DNA of 64,000 bases from Buxus sempervirens (GCA_947561395.2 OX387192.1:37903520-37967519); one strand, 5' to 3'. Shown: positions 24,583 to 39,305, counted from the first letter of the stretch. Translations and numbers: made by a program. Notes: generated by a model not told the origin, from the sequence alone.

Positions 24583-26712
24583 ATGGCGGAAGAGTCTAAT
24601 CCAACGATTGAGACCAATAACCTCAGGTTCACGTATCCGGGCATCGACGGGCAACCCCCTCCCGGGTCTACTCCTTTGATTGATGCTTTCTCCCTCTCTC
24701 TTAATTCCGGAGACCGTTGCCTTCTCGTCGGATCTAATGGCGCTGGTTGATCTCTAACTTTATAATTAATCTTGTTGGACCCTGCTCTCCGAATTATAAT
24801 TCTAGGGTTTCTGATGGTTTTTTGATGTAGGGAAAACGACGATCCTGAAGATACTAGGAGGGAAGCACATGGTCGAGCCCCACATGGTTCGCGTGCTTGG
24901 GAGATCGGCCTTCCACGATACTGCTTTGACTTCGTCCGGTGATCTCAGTTATCTCGGTGGTGAGGTTCGGGTTCTTACCCACTTATTGCTATCATTGCTG
25001 CCGGTGCTAATTTCGAAACTGCTGCGATTGCTAATTTTGAAATTTTTTTTCCTGATGATTATGCCTTAAAAATTTGCTTTATTTTTCCGCTTAATGGGAG
25101 ATGCCATTTTGCAGTGGAGGCGAGATGTTGCTTTTGCTGGGTTTGAAGTGCCCATTCAGATGGATGTTTCTGCAGAGAAAATGGTATTTGGGGTCTCAGG
25201 TATTGATCCCCAAAGGAGAGATGAATTACTCAAGGTATGAAGTAGGCCTTTTTTCTGGAATAGGGAGTTTACTATTTCAAAACTAGACTTTGTTGGTTGT
25301 ATCAATTGTTGTTGCAAGAAAACTCACGAAACTCATGCCATCTTACATAAACGAAACCCAATTTTTTCCTTGATTATGCCGATGATTTTCTTACCTAGCT
25401 AGTCACCATTGTGATCTGGTGAGCAGAGATACACCCTCAACAGTTGTTAGTTACTGTTTCTCTCTTGTCTGTAACTGCTGATAGTTTAATTTTCCGGCTT
25501 GCCTGGGGCTCATAAGATTGGTCCTAATTCTATTAAGAGATTTTACTGAATGATACAACTTAATGTATGTCATTATCTTCTATGGTTGGCAGAAATTACT
25601 AAAACAACTCCTGAGTGGTACAGGATAGGGAGGATAACGAAATTTACTCTTTTCCTGGCATGACCTGTTGACAGATAGTAAATCTTGTGGCAATGTTTCA
25701 TCTATTGGGTTCTCATTATTTTCATCGGATATTTAGGTGTTAGATATTGATCTATCATGGAGAATGCACAGGGCATCTGATGGACAGAGAAGACGAGTGC
25801 AAATTTGTATGGGCCTTCTTAAGCCATTCAAGGTTTCTTCTCTATTCCTTGCTTGGCATTTAAATTTACCTTCTTCATTTAGATTAATAAAATGCAGCTC
25901 CCACATGTCTTTCCTTTGGTTGTATAGGTTCTTCTTCTTGACGAGATAACTGTAGACCTTGATGTGCTTGCACGGGCTGACCTATTGAAGTTTCTCAGAA
26001 AGGAATGTGAAGAGCGAGGTGCTACAATTATATATGCAACCCATATATTTGATGGTCTTGAGAGTTGGCCATCTCATATTGTATGTGTCAATGCTAGTTG
26101 GTTTTTTTTTGTAATTCCCTTTTAGTATTTATTCCAATCATGGTTAGTTTTGAATCCTTCTAATTTCAGGTTTATGTTGCTCATGGGAGGTTGCAATTAG
26201 CCATGCCAATGGATAAAGTGAAGGAGACAAGCAATTTGTCGTTGATGGTTAGGTTTCGTACTCCTCTGAAGCATAAACTCCAAAATAAAGTTTTTCAATG
26301 ATTTTCCTCTTGTTAAAATTATCGTGGAATCTCATAAATGTCAGGATTGCAACAATATGCTTGGGTGTCTTTGGAAGTTTGATTTTTAATGTTTCATGAC
26401 ACTACTCATTGCATAAAAAATGTTTTGTCTATTTTCCCTCAAGACCACATGGAGTGACAATAGATGACTCTTATTAATAGTCTCTTAACTGATCTGAATT
26501 TGCAGAGAACAGTGGAGAGTTGGTTGAGAAAGGAGAGGGGTGAGGAAAGAAAGAAAAGGAAAGAAAGGAAAGCAAGTGGTCTTCTAGAGTTTGAAGGCAG
26601 CCGAACCACCGTTTCTGTGCTGAATAATGGTTGGGCAGCTGGAAGGCTTCATTCTACTAGAGCAGGTGAGGAAAATTTCTTCTTAAGCTCAAACAGAGTT
26701 CTCAGGCAGTGA
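24583..26712 (+). CDS. ABCI20: Soluble ABC protein, ABCI19/20/21 type
   Basis: Single nucleotide-binding-domain ABC protein without membrane segments, from the plant I subfamily; Arabidopsis ABCI19, 20 and 21 form a complex at the ER and affect cytokinin responses. Seven exons: 24583-24745, 24831-24964, 25115-25234, 25737-25832, 25928-26080, 26170-26247 and 26506-26712, giving 316 residues. Walker A is GSNGAGKTT (split by intron 1), the signature region is the divergent [11 protein letters not shown], Walker B is VLLLDEI and the switch histidine is in [10 protein letters not shown]. The usual D-loop is replaced by [13 protein letters not shown], as in this subfamily. The basic [15 protein letters not shown] segment and HSTRAG ... 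NRVLR end are also typical. Whether it is ABCI20 or 21 is not decided. Confidence 0.92.
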
Positions 26713-27787
26713 GAAAAGATCCTTGGCTACGATTTGTCCTCGACCATGTTTTTCAATTTTTCGCATGGTGGTATATCATAGCTATCCATCATTCATAGCT
26801 ATTCATATTTTTTCTTTAAATAATGTAGATTCCTTCATTTGGAATTATAGAAATTCTTGTTAGTCCTATCTTTCAGGGCCTACTGTAATGCATTTGTTCA
26901 TGTAGAAGAGACCTTGTTACCTTCTGTGGAAGATTTTGTTGTTGGTTATCCAATTATTATGATGATCCGATTGATAAGTTCCCTTACTGGTTCTGCGTCA
27001 ATTGTATAATACGGTGTGCCTTTTTACTTGCGTTTGACATTGTGTGCATTGACATAATATTATTATACTCGTGAGTCGGGACAAACCTTACTCGTAGTTA
27101 CGGCAGATTATTTCTTCACAAATAGGACTTCATTTTTAGATCTCCGTCGCATAGGCTTTTACTTTTTATCATTGGGTCACAAACCAAGGGCTCGTAATTC
27201 ATATTGATTCCTATTGCCATTGTGATTTTAATGGTGAAGCTCTGGACCACACTTGTGCCCCTTTTGTGAGATCCCTATATGGTGTGGATACCATCAATTA
27301 TTACCGAGTCAAGCTTCGTGAGAGTGAAATTCAATGTAGAACGCTTGTAAATCCCGTTATAAATGGCATTTGAAAGCATTGAAACAAGATCCGATCTCGC
27401 TTTAGCAAATGCGTGAAGTCTTTACAAACCAACTCCAACCATTTATACTGGTAATTTTGATGAATCATGAGCGGCAAGCTCAATAATTTCGAAGATACCA
27501 CAGTTAATAGATTGGTAGGAGTCCACCTTTACATGCGTACGGCAGGGCTCGTTGGGCGTCAAAAATCTTTGATGACCATGGGACACAGTTGGAGAATTCG
27601 AATAGAAAAAATTAAAAAATAATAGATTCATGGATCTCGGAAACACAGTCGTGCAATTGCTTTCAATTTAGCATTCCAATCTAGGGATCGTGCTACGAAG
27701 ATTAAATAAGAGAAAACTAGAACTCGATCTACACGAGCGCAAATCATAAGCCAGAGATGACATCTGTGCAACGTTGGGCTTGGTACA
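26713..27787. other. Spacer downstream of ABCI20
   Basis: Contains the ABCI 3' UTR at the left. I see no other gene, RNA or clear repeat in the stretch. Confidence 0.4.
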
Positions 27788-28852
27788 TTACAAATATAGC
27801 CGGCAAAAAGCAAACCGACCCAACGGGTCAACCCGATTATAAACTGGTTGGATTAACCCGTTTATTAATTAAGTTGGATGCGGGTTAGAGTTTTCCCAAG
27901 CCGCCTGTAATCGGGTCAACCCGATTATAACCCATCCACCCAATAGGTTATCCGATTAGGCTACTAGAGTGACCCTGTCACATGTTGTGCTTCTTCAGGC
28001 AACCGTTATTGAATTGATGAAGGGATTGAATGAGTGAAGGTACAAGTGTCTCTGGAATCAAACGGTCAAACCTGATCGTCTTGAATTAATATGTATCTTT
28101 GATGTTAATTTGCCGAATCAAACCTGTCCCCACTATTAAAAAAAAAGAAAAAAAGAATCAAACCTGTCCCAAGTGAGGACCAGTTAGTCAATGACTTTAA
28201 AGGACATGAAGGGAAATCACAAAGGGTCGTTTTAAGGGCTCGAGAAAGGGAAATCTTGGGAGTTGGGATAGGCGGTTGGCTTCTTCAACAAGCCTTCGGA
28301 TCATCTCTGCAGATTTCTTTTGATCGACCATCTCGATGGCTTCGTAGAGTTTCCCTCCCTGTGGCACTTTCAGATTGTTATTTCCAGCTCCCTTTACTTT
28401 ATACAAAATCCTCTACCACTGTTCTTTAAAGAAAAAGTAGTGACGTTTGTTTGAACAAAGCCTTCTGTGATTTTCTCTGTAACCCTTCTTCTTCCCTAAC
28501 TTCAAATATTGTGGTCCTCTCTCTAGGGGGCATTGGTCTTGGTCTGTGATAGTTTATCCCATGGAGGAACTTACTGATAAATTCAAAGTCAAGTCTCTCA
28601 AGTCTAAACCAAACACGCCTCTCGTTGTGACCGTCGACGTTAAGGCCAGAAAGCTCGAACAACCCCAGCTAGTATAAGCTGTTCTGATCATATTATTTGC
28701 AAAAAAAAAAAATAATAATAATCGGATTGGCAGGTTAAACCCGTTTGTTAGCGGGTTGGATTCGGTTTGGGGTTTTCCTAACCCACCAGTAATCGGATTC
28801 AACTCGACCCAACCTGATTATAACCCGACCCGTTGCCAGCTCTACTACAAAT
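27788..28852. mobile_element. Second hAT-like element, about 1.05 kb
   Basis: Octamers ttacaaat (27788-27795) and ctacaaat (28845-28852) match at 7 of 8 positions. The left end atagccggcaaaaag and the right end read in reverse, tagagctggcaacgggtcg, are diverged terminal repeats of the ctggcaa type also seen in the 3334-3846 element. Both subterminal zones are rich in acccgattataaccc-like words in opposite orientations. A minus-strand frame inside (28197-28406) includes EAIEMVDQKKSAEMIRRLVE, which looks protein-like but is unrecognised; it may be captured host sequence. Confidence 0.6.
28115..28170 (+). mobile_element. Tail-only retroposon insertion inside the hAT-like element
   Basis: gaatcaaacctgtccc is perfectly repeated at 28115-28130 and 28155-28170. 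The 24 bases between are cactatt followed by an A-rich run interrupted by one G. This is a tail-sized insertion with a 16-bp target duplication, and it shows the surrounding element was a target after it had landed. Confidence 0.7.
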
Positions 28853-29270
28853 CCACTGCGCTAATAAAGCGTGCCTCTACCAAGGTACGAAACACCCAAA
28901 ACATCGCCAAGGAGAACTACCCAATCTATTTACGAGACTGAAAACACAAACCAAACACTGAATCCCTGATATGCACTAAGTTTATCTTTTCATAATGCTT
29001 TCCTACTCTAATAACATGCATTAGTATTACATTGTCATGTATATATTATCAGTCAATTACAACAATGGCAGGAAAAAGATCCATGAAGCGAATTCAATGA
29101 ATTATTATTCTGAATCTACTGAAAAATAAATGCCAGTCTGTAATGGAGAACATGAAGACTAGAAATAACAGGAAAACAATATTTTTCTCACATTTCACGA
29201 AGGCAAAAATCCAGAACAGAGAGCAATAGTAACAACTCTACCCCAACATTGATTGCAGCCCAAAATCCAT

Positions 29271-31650
<2,380 letters not shown>

Positions 31651-31651
31651 A

Positions 31652-33132
31652 ATAATGACCTGGAAAGAAGACTTGCAACATAGAAGAGCTGTACCCTGTC
31701 AAAAGGAGGTAAGTTGACATTGATCAAGAGTGTACTAGCGAGCCTTCCGGCTTTTTACATGTCTATTTTAAAGATACCCAAATCTGTGGCAAAAAAGATG
31801 GAACAAATCCAAAGAAATTTTCTGTGGGAAGGCATGGGAGGTGAAGCCAAGTATCATTTAGTTGCCTGGAACTAGGTTTGTAAGCCAAAGAAGGAAGGGG
31901 GTCTTGGGCTTAGACCTTTGACGCTGTTTAACAAAGCCCTCCTCCAAAAATGGATTTGGTTGTGAGAGTGGGAATCTTTGGAGAGAAATCGTAAACCAGA
32001 AGTACGGTTCTACTCCTGGTGACTGGTTTCCTATCCCTTCAAATCAGTCTTTTGGTCTAAGTCTATGGAGACCCATTGGTAAATTAATGAGATCAGTGGA
32101 GAAGGAACGCAAATATAATTGAAAGTAAGATTTTGGAAGGATATTTAGTGTGGTGAGACTAAATTGAAGGTGAGGTATCACATGATCTACAACGTATGCA
32201 AAAATAAACAAAGCTTTGGTTTGTGAATGTTTAACAAGATCGGAGGGTTAAATAGTGTGGAACATCAACACAAGGAGAAATCTGATGGATTGGGAAGTTA
32301 CCAGCTATGAAGCATTAGTGAGTGAACCGTACAACAAGTCAGTGGGATAAGGAGAAGATACAAGAATATGGGCACAAGGCAAATCTGGACTGTTCTCAGT
32401 AAAGGAGGCTTTTAATCACTTACACTGTTCAAATCTGGAGATGAAGGTGTTTAAGGGTATTTGGGCAAACATAATACCAAGTAAGTGGCATTTTCCTTGT
32501 GGACTGCTGCACTTGATAAGTTATTAACAATGGATCATTTGAAGCATAGAGGGTGGCAGCTTGCAAATAGGTGCACAATATGTAAGGAGGATGAAGAAAG
32601 TGTAGGCCACTTATTACTTCACTGTACAGGAGCTGCAAGGTTATGGGGATGCATACGTCAAAGACTAGAAGTAGCTTGGGTACATCGAAAAGACTTTAGA
32701 CAAGCTCTAGAAGCATGGGGTTGGAGAAAAGGGAAGTCTTGTAGAGAAATAAGCTGGAACTTGGCCCCTGTAGCAATTGCTTGGGTAATATGGGGTGAAA
32801 GGAACAAGAGGATCTTTAAGAATTCCGAGAGAAGAGAGATAGTATTAGAGCGAGCTGTTTTGAGGATAATGCAAAGTTGGTTGGCAGGTCAAACGGCAAG
32901 AGCTAATATACCCATTTGAGGATTTCTTGTTATGTAATAGTTTTCATGACCTAGAAGAAAAGGTGTGAATGAAATTTTATGCGTCCATCCCTATCCTAGA
33001 GGGTTTTCCTAAGCCAGATTAGGAGTTAAGTGTCTGCCCTGGTACACATTTTGTGTACCTGTATACTGCTTTATCAATATATATAATATCCTTGCTTACT
33101 GATAAAATAAAAAATAAAAAAGATAACGACCT
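31652..33132 (+). mobile_element. 5'-truncated LINE, antisense in the ARF 5' UTR intron
   Basis: ataatgacct (31652-31661) and ataacgacct (33123-33132) are a 10-bp target duplication with one mismatch. The 1.46-kb insert reads on the plus strand: a broken post-RT region ([17 protein letters not shown], then GGLGLRPLTLFNKALLQKW) and an intact 144-codon frame at 32485-32919 with TAALDKLLTMDHLKHRGWQL, CTICKEDEESVGHLLLHC and WVIWGERNKRIF, the same zinc-binding-RVT block as the AP3M LINE. It ends gcttactgataaaat and an A-rich tail. Stops elsewhere make it inactive. Related to, but diverged from, the AP3M copy. Confidence 0.9.
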
Positions 33133-34130
33133 CATATTTCAAAGAAATTATATCACCAACTTCAAAAGGTCAGAATTAATAACTTTTTAGAGTGGAAAAA
33201 CAAAATACAGTAAAATTGATATATCACGTGTAAACATGATGAAACAAAAATTATTAGCTGTATTATCTAGTTCACTTACTCATTTGTGAATTACATAAAA
33301 GAATCATCCATAAAACTCAAGAAGTATATGAAATAACGAGTATTGTTGCTTAATCTTCACATGAAATTGGTCCATATGATACGATGGTAGCCTATTGAAT
33401 AATCATATTCTTTTTAAAAAAAAAAAAGGAGACGATCAAAACATATTTATGTGAAATCCAACTAGAAAATTCAACTCAATCCGAGAAACAGATCGTAATA
33501 AAAATTAGATCAGAGATCCATCCATCAACTGAACCAGATCCAATCATTCGACACCCGAAACATCATCTCAATACAAGCGCACAACTTAAATATACTTTTC
33601 AGCATCAAACAAAAATAAGGAAGCATCGTACGCATCAACGTCCAAATCAATACATTAAAATGCATTCATAGCGAGCTAAATCATTTCCGGTTCGCGGTTC
33701 CGCAGATCAAGAAAATGGGGGAAGAAAACGAGATCTGCCCAAAAATGAAAGAAAATAAGCCAAATATAGAAAGAAAATCGATCGGTATAACAGAATAAAT
33801 TCCAAAATCATGAGGAGATCGCGAAAAGAATCAATTCATGAGGATTGTGAAAACTCCATTAAGACAAGCAAAAAACTAGGAGAAAAATTAATTCAAGACA
33901 AGGCGAAACCTCAATTCCCAAAATGATAAATCTAGGTGAGATTTCAACTTTCTCAAGAGCAGATCGGTCGAATAAGACTTCAAATACAGTAAGCACCAAC
34001 GAAAACCCAGCAAGATATATCAGAAGTTAAAAGAGATCCACATCCAGGATTTGAAATTCCAAAGAAGACCGCGGAAGCCACAGATCTGATAGCAAAATGA
34101 GAAGGTCATGAAAAAGAAGAATGTACTTAC

Positions 34131-34260
34131 ACGTTAAATGAACGCGGTTTTCGGCGATCCGAGCGAGAAGACCTTAAAGAGTTGCCCTCCACAACTTTTT
34201 TTTTTGGTGAATTGCCCTCCACAACTTGACTCCGACGAAATGAGGGGAACGTATTTAAAG
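34131..34260 (-). other. Probable 5' UTR exon and promoter edge of the ARF gene
   Basis: On the minus strand the sequence ends with a GT donor (gtaagtaca) at 34130, and an acceptor AG lies eight bases upstream of the ARF start codon (exon resumes at 31293). A leader exon with a long first intron is usual for plant ARF1 genes. The upstream end of the exon is not visible. It contains the tail-only insertion described separately. Confidence 0.6.
34182..34227 (-). mobile_element. Tail-only retroposon insertion in the ARF leader
   Basis: ttgccctccacaactt is perfectly repeated at 34182-34197 and 34212-34227. The 14 bases between, read on the minus strand, are ttcacc followed by poly(A). The insertion is on the minus strand, in or just upstream of the ARF 5' UTR exon, so it may change the transcript leader. 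Confidence 0.75.
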
Positions 34261-34479
34261 ACGATCGCAAAAAACGGACGTTAACACGTCGTTATTCACA
34301 TCGAGCTAAAAGCCGTCAGTTTTAACGTTAAATCTACGCTTGGTCCCGATGGATTCAAGCTTCCACCTGCGATGGTTAGTCCACTTCCCCTGTCGAACCC
34401 AAATTTGAAAAATTCCGCTCTTCTGTGTCCCTTAGTTACACCAATCGGTCCCTGCGGTGCGGGGCCAGTTCTTTTTCGA

Positions 34480-34812
34480 GAAAATTGGTTTTTAGTGTTG
34501 CTTTTCTAAAATAATTTAGATTCACTCATCAAATTCCACGTAATTGAAAATTAGGGATACTTTATTAAAAGAATTGGCAACAAATGTCATTTTACTCTTA
34601 GAAGACTTTATTCCAAAAATACCTGCACAAGATTTATAAATCTCCTTAAGTCCTTGCAATAAACCATGATTATAAGAGATTGACAAGGGCATTTTGAAAG
34701 AAATTTTTTGTGATCAATAAAAACACTTGTTCTTAATTACTTGAGAAAAGTATTACAGAATTGGATTATTGAATCTGAATTATTTTGGAAAAGTACCACT
34801 AAAAAAGAATCT
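34480..34812. mobile_element. Foldback MITE, copy C
   Basis: Left end aaaattggtttttagtgttg and, read in reverse from the right end, gattcttttttagtggtac; both continue to a ctaaaataatt(t/c)agattca/ccaaaataattcagattca block. The interior is not coding. Same terminal motif order as copies A and B. It lies about 220 bp upstream of the ARF leader exon, and its right edge abuts non-coding spacer. Confidence 0.7.
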
Positions 34813-36114
34813 TCCCCTTTCCAGCACACAGAAGAACATCCATATCAAGCCTGGTCGGTTGCCGCTGATTAGCCCAAGAAAATCGAAAACAGCCGACTTT
34901 CTTTTCTTTTCCACTTGCGTCTGGCAACTTTAATAAGCCAGTCAATATACGCTTACGCTGCTGTCTCCAGCCTTCGGTCACCTTGACCCTTTTTCTGGGG
35001 CAGGGTTACTGCAAATCCGTTTCAGATGCTTCCATGATTCATCAATGTTTTTAAATGCCATATTTGGCTCACTATATTGTCATCCGGAAGCAGCATAAAA
35101 GTGTTGCCAATTACACTTCACTTGCTCATTCTAATGGCGGTGCATTAGTTGCAAAAATATCATTATCAAAGAAGCCAGTGTTAATGTCGGTCCAGCTTTT
35201 AAGTCACCAGCTTGCCTTTCATTAAAAGTTGAAACCATATAAAATCTCATTAACACTTCTTCTATATTCAAAAATCATTTGCCAATCTCTCTTCACAGTT
35301 ATCACCAAGAAAGTATCACCTTCTCCCTCAGATAACACAGAAGGAAAGGAACAAAACAAAACAACTCCTTTCCGACATGCATTCTTCATTAATGCCACAA
35401 GCATTAAACTACTGATTTCTGATTGCCCCCCCTCCAAAACCAAAATACATTGGTAGGCGGGCATCGCACTGGTCTTGAATACCAATGCCCACATCACTTC
35501 CATCAAGGAATGAATGGATGTTAAATCACCATTTTTTGGGGAAAAATATCAAAAAAGTTTATATTGATAACCTGCTGTAAGCCTGTAACCTGCATTTCTT
35601 CCAACAGCAAAGCTAGCCGCTAGCCACCATCTCAATTTGTCACGCAACACCGCCATCAGAGAATAGTGCCTTTCACCACCATATCATGGTATCATGCTTG
35701 CTTCACCGATAATCGCTCTAAAAGAAAGAGATGAAACAAAGAATAAGATAGTTGGCTCCCAATCTAGATGATCTCAAATCCTAGTACTAATAGTATGGTA
35801 TTTGAATTTATCATTAAAAAACCCTTGGCGGTCTAAATAATGAAGCCAGAAATATAAGACTATAAGTACATAAACGACCTGGTCACACAATCACAGTATC
35901 TGATGTCCCATCAAGGGTTCCATTTCTAGGTAATTTCTGGACACACTTTAACTAAACTCTTCACTAGAATTTCCAACACTATCCAAAAGAATAAGTGAGG
36001 AATTTTCAACAAGGCATTTCATGAGCTAGTTGTGGAACTGCAGATCCAGTAGGCACCGATCCCACACGAGATCATCAATGCATCTTGATATTCTGCTAAT
36101 AACATAATCATTTA
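34813..36114. other. Spacer between the ARF and carrier genes
   Basis: No gene supported. The 3' UTR of the minus-strand carrier should lie at the right end. Frames near 35222-35506 have no recognisable similarity. Confidence 0.4.
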
Positions 36115-38913
36115 TCATACACTAATCAGAATTTGCAACATACTTATCAATTCGTAGGTAACAATCATTGAAGTTCCATAGAGTGACATATTTAAGAATC
36201 GTGGTCCAAAACCTCTGTAGAAGCCTCTCCATCCGTCTTCCTCAAGGAGTTTCTTTGTTGTCTTGATTACAGAAGGTCGTCCAGAACAAAAATCATCCAT
36301 GACCTACCAAGAGAAAATCTCCATAAATCAATCATAGTGTACATAGCTTTCAGGAAACTTGATTTTTTCCCCTTTCTTGGTATAATGTTACCATGCCATT
36401 GGCATATGAACAGAATATACCTGAAGCCGTGTCTTTATGGTGTCTAATGGAGTAGTAATAACTGAAGAACAAGCTCCAGCTACCATTCCTGCTGTAGCCT
36501 GAACTGTCACCATCTTTATATGAGACGGTTTTTTCTCAGAGTGATTTTCATGGCTCAAGCTCCTACAATCACGTGGAGAAGTAAAACCCAAGAATGTTAT
36601 CAAATATATATACCAACACCACTTTGTTAGCATACTTTACTATTTTGATGTACCTCCAAATAACGTGTTGAGCAGCCCCATAAGCACCCCACCAAAGTGC
36701 ATATGCCGGGGATTGGGTCACAGCTGTTAATCCAAAGCCTCTATACAGGCCACGGAATCCTTCAGCCCTTATTACCTTATGCACTACATCAAATGGCCCG
36801 TAGCAAACTGTAGTCCTGGGAAGCCCTTGTATCATCAGTCTCTGACAAATCTGAGAAAAAAATGTCAGACAACTAGGAGTTAGGACAATTATTATGGAAG
36901 ATACATCTTCAACAACCTTCTAATGAGTGCAAAGATTTTTGATTGTATTGATAGGCATTGACAGACATCTTGGGCTTCAGAAGAGTATTTCATATACTTG
37001 TTGCTAACCTGAAAGAATTAACAAAAAAGGATAATAGGATACACAGGATTGACATTACCACATCCAAAGGTACAAAGTATATGCAGGAGGCTAGATTTGA
37101 AATCATGCCTGCTACCCCACTGGCAATGCCAATGCGAGTTGCTTCAGGCATATCAAAGCCTTCAGTGTACTTCAGCATCATATCTTTTGATACCTCGAGT
37201 GAAGTTAAAGCCAGGACCCTACCTGGCAGTGATCCAATGGCAGAAGTGCCAAATCCTCTGAATATGCCAGGGATGCCATCACTTTTCAGTATATGCTTAA
37301 ATACAGATACTGCATGCATTTGGGATAAACCAGAAGCAGCTACTTGCATTCGAGTCTTTACAACAGCTGTTGGATGTAATAATGCTGATTGTGCAGTGAA
37401 GAGAACTGCTCCAATGATATGGAACCTAGTCTTGTCCAACCTAAAACAGTAAACAGAAATAAAATATGTAAATCCCAGTTCTAGTTTTACACAAAGTAAA
37501 AGTTTCCCTTCCTTCATTCACCCTAAAACATCACACTTCATGGTGAAAGATAAAAGTCCAGAACACATACACACAGAAATCTGCTATTGACGAAAATAAA
37601 ATGAGCTTTAAGACAAAGTCATCATAATTTTCACTGTCTTAGTAAATTCCAGCGGGCGAGTGTTAAGATTCATGTGTTGGGCCCTTTGATATACATAGTT
37701 GTACTATCACCTATCAGCTTAAGCTTGTAGGTACAATGGTTGTTTAACAGTAAGAGTTGCATGCCACTGACCTACCTGTGTTAACCTCCTTGCTTACACC
37801 ATGTTTACCACCGAGTTCCTTCCCCTCCCCCAACCACGCTGCTCAATGCCTTCACCATGGCTGAACATTTGTTAAGTAAAGATATCTCCCCAACTCAAAT
37901 TTTGTTTTCTGCACTGCACTTTACTGCATTCTCTTACCTCTACAACATCTGAAAAGAATGAACTTTTTGAGTGATTGCCTTCAACTATGCTTCACCGGAT
38001 CTAATTTAAGCTAACTATAATTTGGGAAGCAAAATATCATTTTTCCCCAAAAAATCCGGCTCGTTTTCTCTTCAGCAAAGAGATAATTAACTTGTTTGTG
38101 ACACCGGTTCCCCTAGGGAAGCAATCGTCAGATGTGCCTCCCCTTTGGGGGCCTCTGCGTTATGTTCCACAACGTTATGATTTTATGAGCATGCATCCTC
38201 CTCAATTTTCGTTCATTTTGATTGGGAGGAATCCAAAAGGTCCTCTCGGGGTTCTTTCCCCTCCGCCCACGGCACGGGGGGTGGGGGTGGTGTTCTTCCC
38301 CTTCTCGTTTTGATGACAAAAGGCCATTAAAGCAATAGTAAAAATTGTTGTTAGAGGGGCAGGGAAAAAGGAGGGAATCGGCAAAAGGCAAGCATATGCC
38401 TCTATGGACGCGCTGGCTTAAAACTCCCCTTGAAGCAATACTATCCTTAATGGACCAAGTAACGTAGTCTAATTCATAAGTTCAAGGAATGAAAGCACTG
38501 GTCAAAGACGCAGGGGGTTCAGAGAGGAGTAATTTTCAGATGTTCTTCCTAGGGAAACATAGCTGTTGAATGCGGATGAACTTGAATAGTAGGTACAAGG
38601 AATATAAAAAAAAATTAACTGACAGAAGGCAAGCCTTCTCACAAGACCACCAAATGCTGTTTCTCTGTGAGATATTAACTTCAGAAAATAAGAACATGTT
38701 TTTTGGGGCGTTTAAAACGTTATGCAATTAACGTCAATATCTAAGCATTCTTCTATGGTAAGTAAATTCCACAAACATGTGAAGATCAAAGCAAAATCAG
38801 ATGGGGAAATGTCGAATCAGAGACTTAAGACGAGAACCAAACCTGCCCCAGTTGATGTTGGTCTCAGATAGTGCTAACTCGGTAGCAGTTGCAGCTTCAG
38901 CTTCCACGGCCAT
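36115..38913 (-). CDS. Mitochondrial carrier family protein, SLC25A44-like
   Basis: Inner-membrane solute carrier with three repeats of about 100 residues. Five exons on the minus strand: 38843-38913, 37059-37440, 36654-36850, 36421-36562 and 36115-36303, giving 326 residues. It starts MAVEAEAATATELALSETNI and enters the first repeat with NWGRLDKTRFHIIGA. The signature motifs are HPTAVVKTRMQ, VPLDVICQRLMIQG and TPLDTIKTRLQ; the first has Ala in place of the usual acidic residue, as in SLC25A44 relatives. GIFRGFG, GLYRGFG and GFYRGFG end the matrix helices. The closest plant proteins I know are At5g15640, At1g72820 and At5g26200. In animals SLC25A44 carries branched-chain amino acids; the plant substrate is not deduced. 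Intron 1 contains a GC-richer block near 38100-38420 of unclear origin. Confidence 0.92.
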
Positions 38914-39144
38914 CGACTTGCCGCCAGTTCTAACCGCGGAAGTTCGGCAGGGAAGCAGCTTCGCAGGAGCTGCAGATGTTCAAAGGTCTCTTCGTTTTGA
39001 GAGAAAGGTACTTCTGCAAGAACATTGGAGAAAGTTCCAGTCGTACCCATCGAACGCCCACGAGATCTTTATGTAAAGAAACCAGTAACAAGAAGGCAGC
39101 GACATTCTCTTAAGAGGGTGGGCCAGTAAACGAGCGCATCTCAT

Positions 39145-39197
39145 CTGCACCCAAAATTATGCACCGCTGCAAGGTCGGTGCAGCGTTTTGGGTGCAG
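39145..39197. repeat. Strong hairpin upstream of the carrier gene
   Basis: Two 22-base arms (39145-39166 and 39176-39197) pair at 19 of 22 positions across a 9-base loop; each arm contains ctgcacccaaaa. The complementarity weakens outside this core, where gcgcatctcat on the left faces gatctcatggcgatgcg on the right as a direct, not inverted, word. It lies about 230 bp upstream of the carrier start codon. It could be a small foldback element or an encoded structure. Confidence 0.6.
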
Positions 39198-39305
39198 GCG
39201 ATCTCATGGCGATGCGTAAACCAGTGAAATCCGGTTTCGAGGGTTTTTACATGTGATTTGGACTATTTGGTCCAATGATCAAGGTAGTATGGATGATGAG
39301 AAAAG

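Noticed and set aside
36958..37452. 164-codon plus-strand frame
   Set aside because: Antisense shadow of mitochondrial-carrier exon 2; no independent similarity.
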